Positions 5,266-5,676 of a stretch of 5,676 bases of DNA are shown piece by piece; within the stretch, counting starts at the first letter, position 1; each line of letters opens with the position of its first letter. Made by a program: the position numbers and the translations under genes. The stretch spans positions 1 to 5,676 of the forward strand of contig JBGUIY010000096.1 of assembly GCA_045113475.1 (NCBI GenBank), written 5' to 3'. Source of the stretch: UBA4246 sp045113475. GTDB lineage: Bacteria; Bacillota; Clostridia; Christensenellales; Aristaeellaceae. Below the pieces are notes generated by a model, which saw only the letters and a program-made list of their open reading frames with translations, made no database searches and had not been told where the DNA came from.

Positions 5266-5294
5266 ATTATAATTCGGTACCGAAAGAATGTCAA
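5266..5294 (-). promoter_or_regulatory. Consensus promoter of marR
   Basis: The minus strand carries TTGACA (5294-5289), an exact 17-bp spacer and TATAAT (5271-5266), a perfect match to the housekeeping sigma consensus. Start is predicted near 5259, giving a leader of about 49 nt with AAAGGAG at 5225-5219. Such a strong promoter is consistent with tight repression through the two palindromes, one inside the spacer and one at the start point. Confidence 0.9.
5273..5284. promoter_or_regulatory. MarR operator O1, between -35 and -10
   Basis: The perfect 12-bp palindrome TTCGGTACCGAA fills most of the promoter spacer. Its centre is 26 bp from that of O2, about 2.5 helical turns, so two dimers would sit on roughly opposite faces of the DNA. 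Occupancy would exclude RNA polymerase directly. Confidence 0.82.
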
Positions 5295-5349
5295 GGGATA
5301 TAAATGAATGAATACTGAAAACTTAAAACTGAAAAATGAATAATGGCGG
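5295..5349. other. AT-rich linker upstream of the marR promoter
   Basis: This is an A-rich stretch with recurring ATGAATGAAT, CTGAAAA and ATGAATAATG words, lying between the marR -35 and the terminator hairpin. It resembles the linkers at 591-628 and 5650-5672. An UP-element-like effect on the strong marR promoter is possible because the A/T tract lies just upstream of -35, but no specific site can be identified. Confidence 0.4.
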
Positions 5350-5375
5350 AAAAAACAGCACAGTGTGCTGTTTTT
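5350..5375. terminator. Bidirectional intrinsic terminator
   Basis: AAAAACAGCA (5351-5360) pairs with TGCTGTTTTT (5366-5375) around CAGTG. The T-run is 5 on the plus strand and 6 on the minus strand, so it fits slightly better for a transcript coming from the right. No gene in the window obviously needs it, since marR is transcribed away from it. It may end an RNA encoded at 5376-5676 or a gene beyond the right edge. Confidence 0.65.
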
Positions 5376-5676
5376 CTGAATGAATTGCGTCCGCACCCTC
5401 AATCGTCGCCTCTCGTCCTTGGAGCGGACTCGATGCTCGTTTCGGTAAGGATTCGCGCGCGCACCGCGGGCGGAATTCCCGCCTCGCGCACCGCGCACGA
5501 CAGGACTCCAGGTCGCTTTTGCCTTCGGCAAATGACCCACTGGGTCAACGCTTCCTTCGCTCCCCAACTGTCACGGCATTAAGTCGGGGGAACGATTTGG
5601 TCTGTCCCTCTGTCACATTCCCGCATTGCGTCATGGGATATAATCATTCTGAATTATGAATTGAGAATTGCCTTTC
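5376..5676. other. 300-base gene-free segment with repeats; nature unknown
   Basis: The open frames here run through the terminator or marR promoter and have Arg/Ser/Pro-heavy, non-family-like translations, so I see no gene. The segment is GC-rich to about 5590. It contains an 11-bp direct repeat CGCGCACCGCG (5458-5468, 5485-5495) flanking a GCGGG/CCCGC palindrome centred on GGAATTCC. It also holds two abutting hairpins (5518-5547) and a TCTGTC duplication (5601-5606, 5609-5614). The end is AT-rich (5639-5672), with a plus-strand TATAAT at 5639-5644 that has no good -35. No known tRNA, rRNA, tmRNA, SRP, RNase P or T-box signature was recognised. It could be an interspersed repeat or an unknown RNA read leftward into the terminator at 5350-5375. 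Confidence 0.45.
5518..5547. repeat. Two abutting 15-base mini-hairpins
   Basis: TTTGCC-ttc-GGCAAA (5518-5532) is followed without a gap by TGACCC-act-GGGTCA (5533-5547), both perfect 6-bp stems with 3-base loops. The 16 bases from 5518 match the first unit of the array at 4498-4513 in all but one loop base. This links the gene-free segment to the array after the CorC-like gene. Confidence 0.75.

Noticed and set aside
5262..5567. Minus-strand open frame of 101 codons
   Set aside because: It runs through the terminator hairpin, the AT-rich linker and the marR promoter, has no ribosome binding site, and its translation is Arg/Ser-rich then low-complexity Phe. It does not look like a real protein.

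Overview
The window looks like chromosomal DNA from a Gram-positive Clostridia-type bacterium (Firmicutes). The grounds are Firmicutes-style Shine-Dalgarno sites (AAAGGAG, AAGGAGG), a short NfeD next to FloA, and Bacillus-like promoters. Coding DNA is GC-rich, while several intergenic linkers are very AT-rich with recurring ATGAAT/AATTAACAAT words. From memory this mix resembles rumen or gut Clostridia such as Christensenellales-type lineages, but the sequence alone does not prove it.

Layout, left to right. (1) 1-105: the 5' end of an insertion sequence. Only the first 14 codons of its transposase-type reading frame are present, on the minus strand, behind a hairpin that buries the ribosome binding site. 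(2) 117-2220, minus strand: a membrane-organisation cluster reading right to left, with short NfeD (2220-1735), flotillin FloA (1703-696) and a small single-pass membrane protein of unknown function (566-117). A perfect 14-bp hairpin and an AT-rich linker separate the last two. (3) 2326-3006, minus: an ImmA/IrrE-like protein with a C-terminal zinc ribbon, whose HExxH metal motif has lost its first histidine. (4) 3007-3197: a divergent intergenic region with back-to-back extended -10 promoters. (5) 3198-4493, plus: a CNNM/CorC-type membrane protein (DUF21, CBS pair, CorC_HlyC domain). (6) 4490-4594: a tandem array of four perfect small hairpins, each preceded by ATGAATT, followed at 4611-4644 by a strong terminator. 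(7) 4644-5210, minus: a MarR-family repressor with a Pro/Arg/Asp-rich tail. Its promoter is a perfect consensus (TTGACA, 17 bp, TATAAT) with two copies of TTCGGTACCGAA. (8) 5285-5676: no convincing gene, but a bidirectional terminator, an 11-bp direct repeat and two abutting hairpins. One of these hairpins matches array unit 1 in 15 of 16 bases.

How it fits together: NfeD and FloA are established partners in bacterial membrane microdomains, and the small membrane protein may be a third component. The CorC-like protein is probably a Mg2+ (or other cation) exporter or regulator. The MarR protein almost certainly represses itself, but no target gene adjoins it. The features most worth a second look are the hairpin array and its relative at 5518-5547, the metal-site-deficient ImmA/IrrE protein, and the self-locking leader of the insertion sequence.
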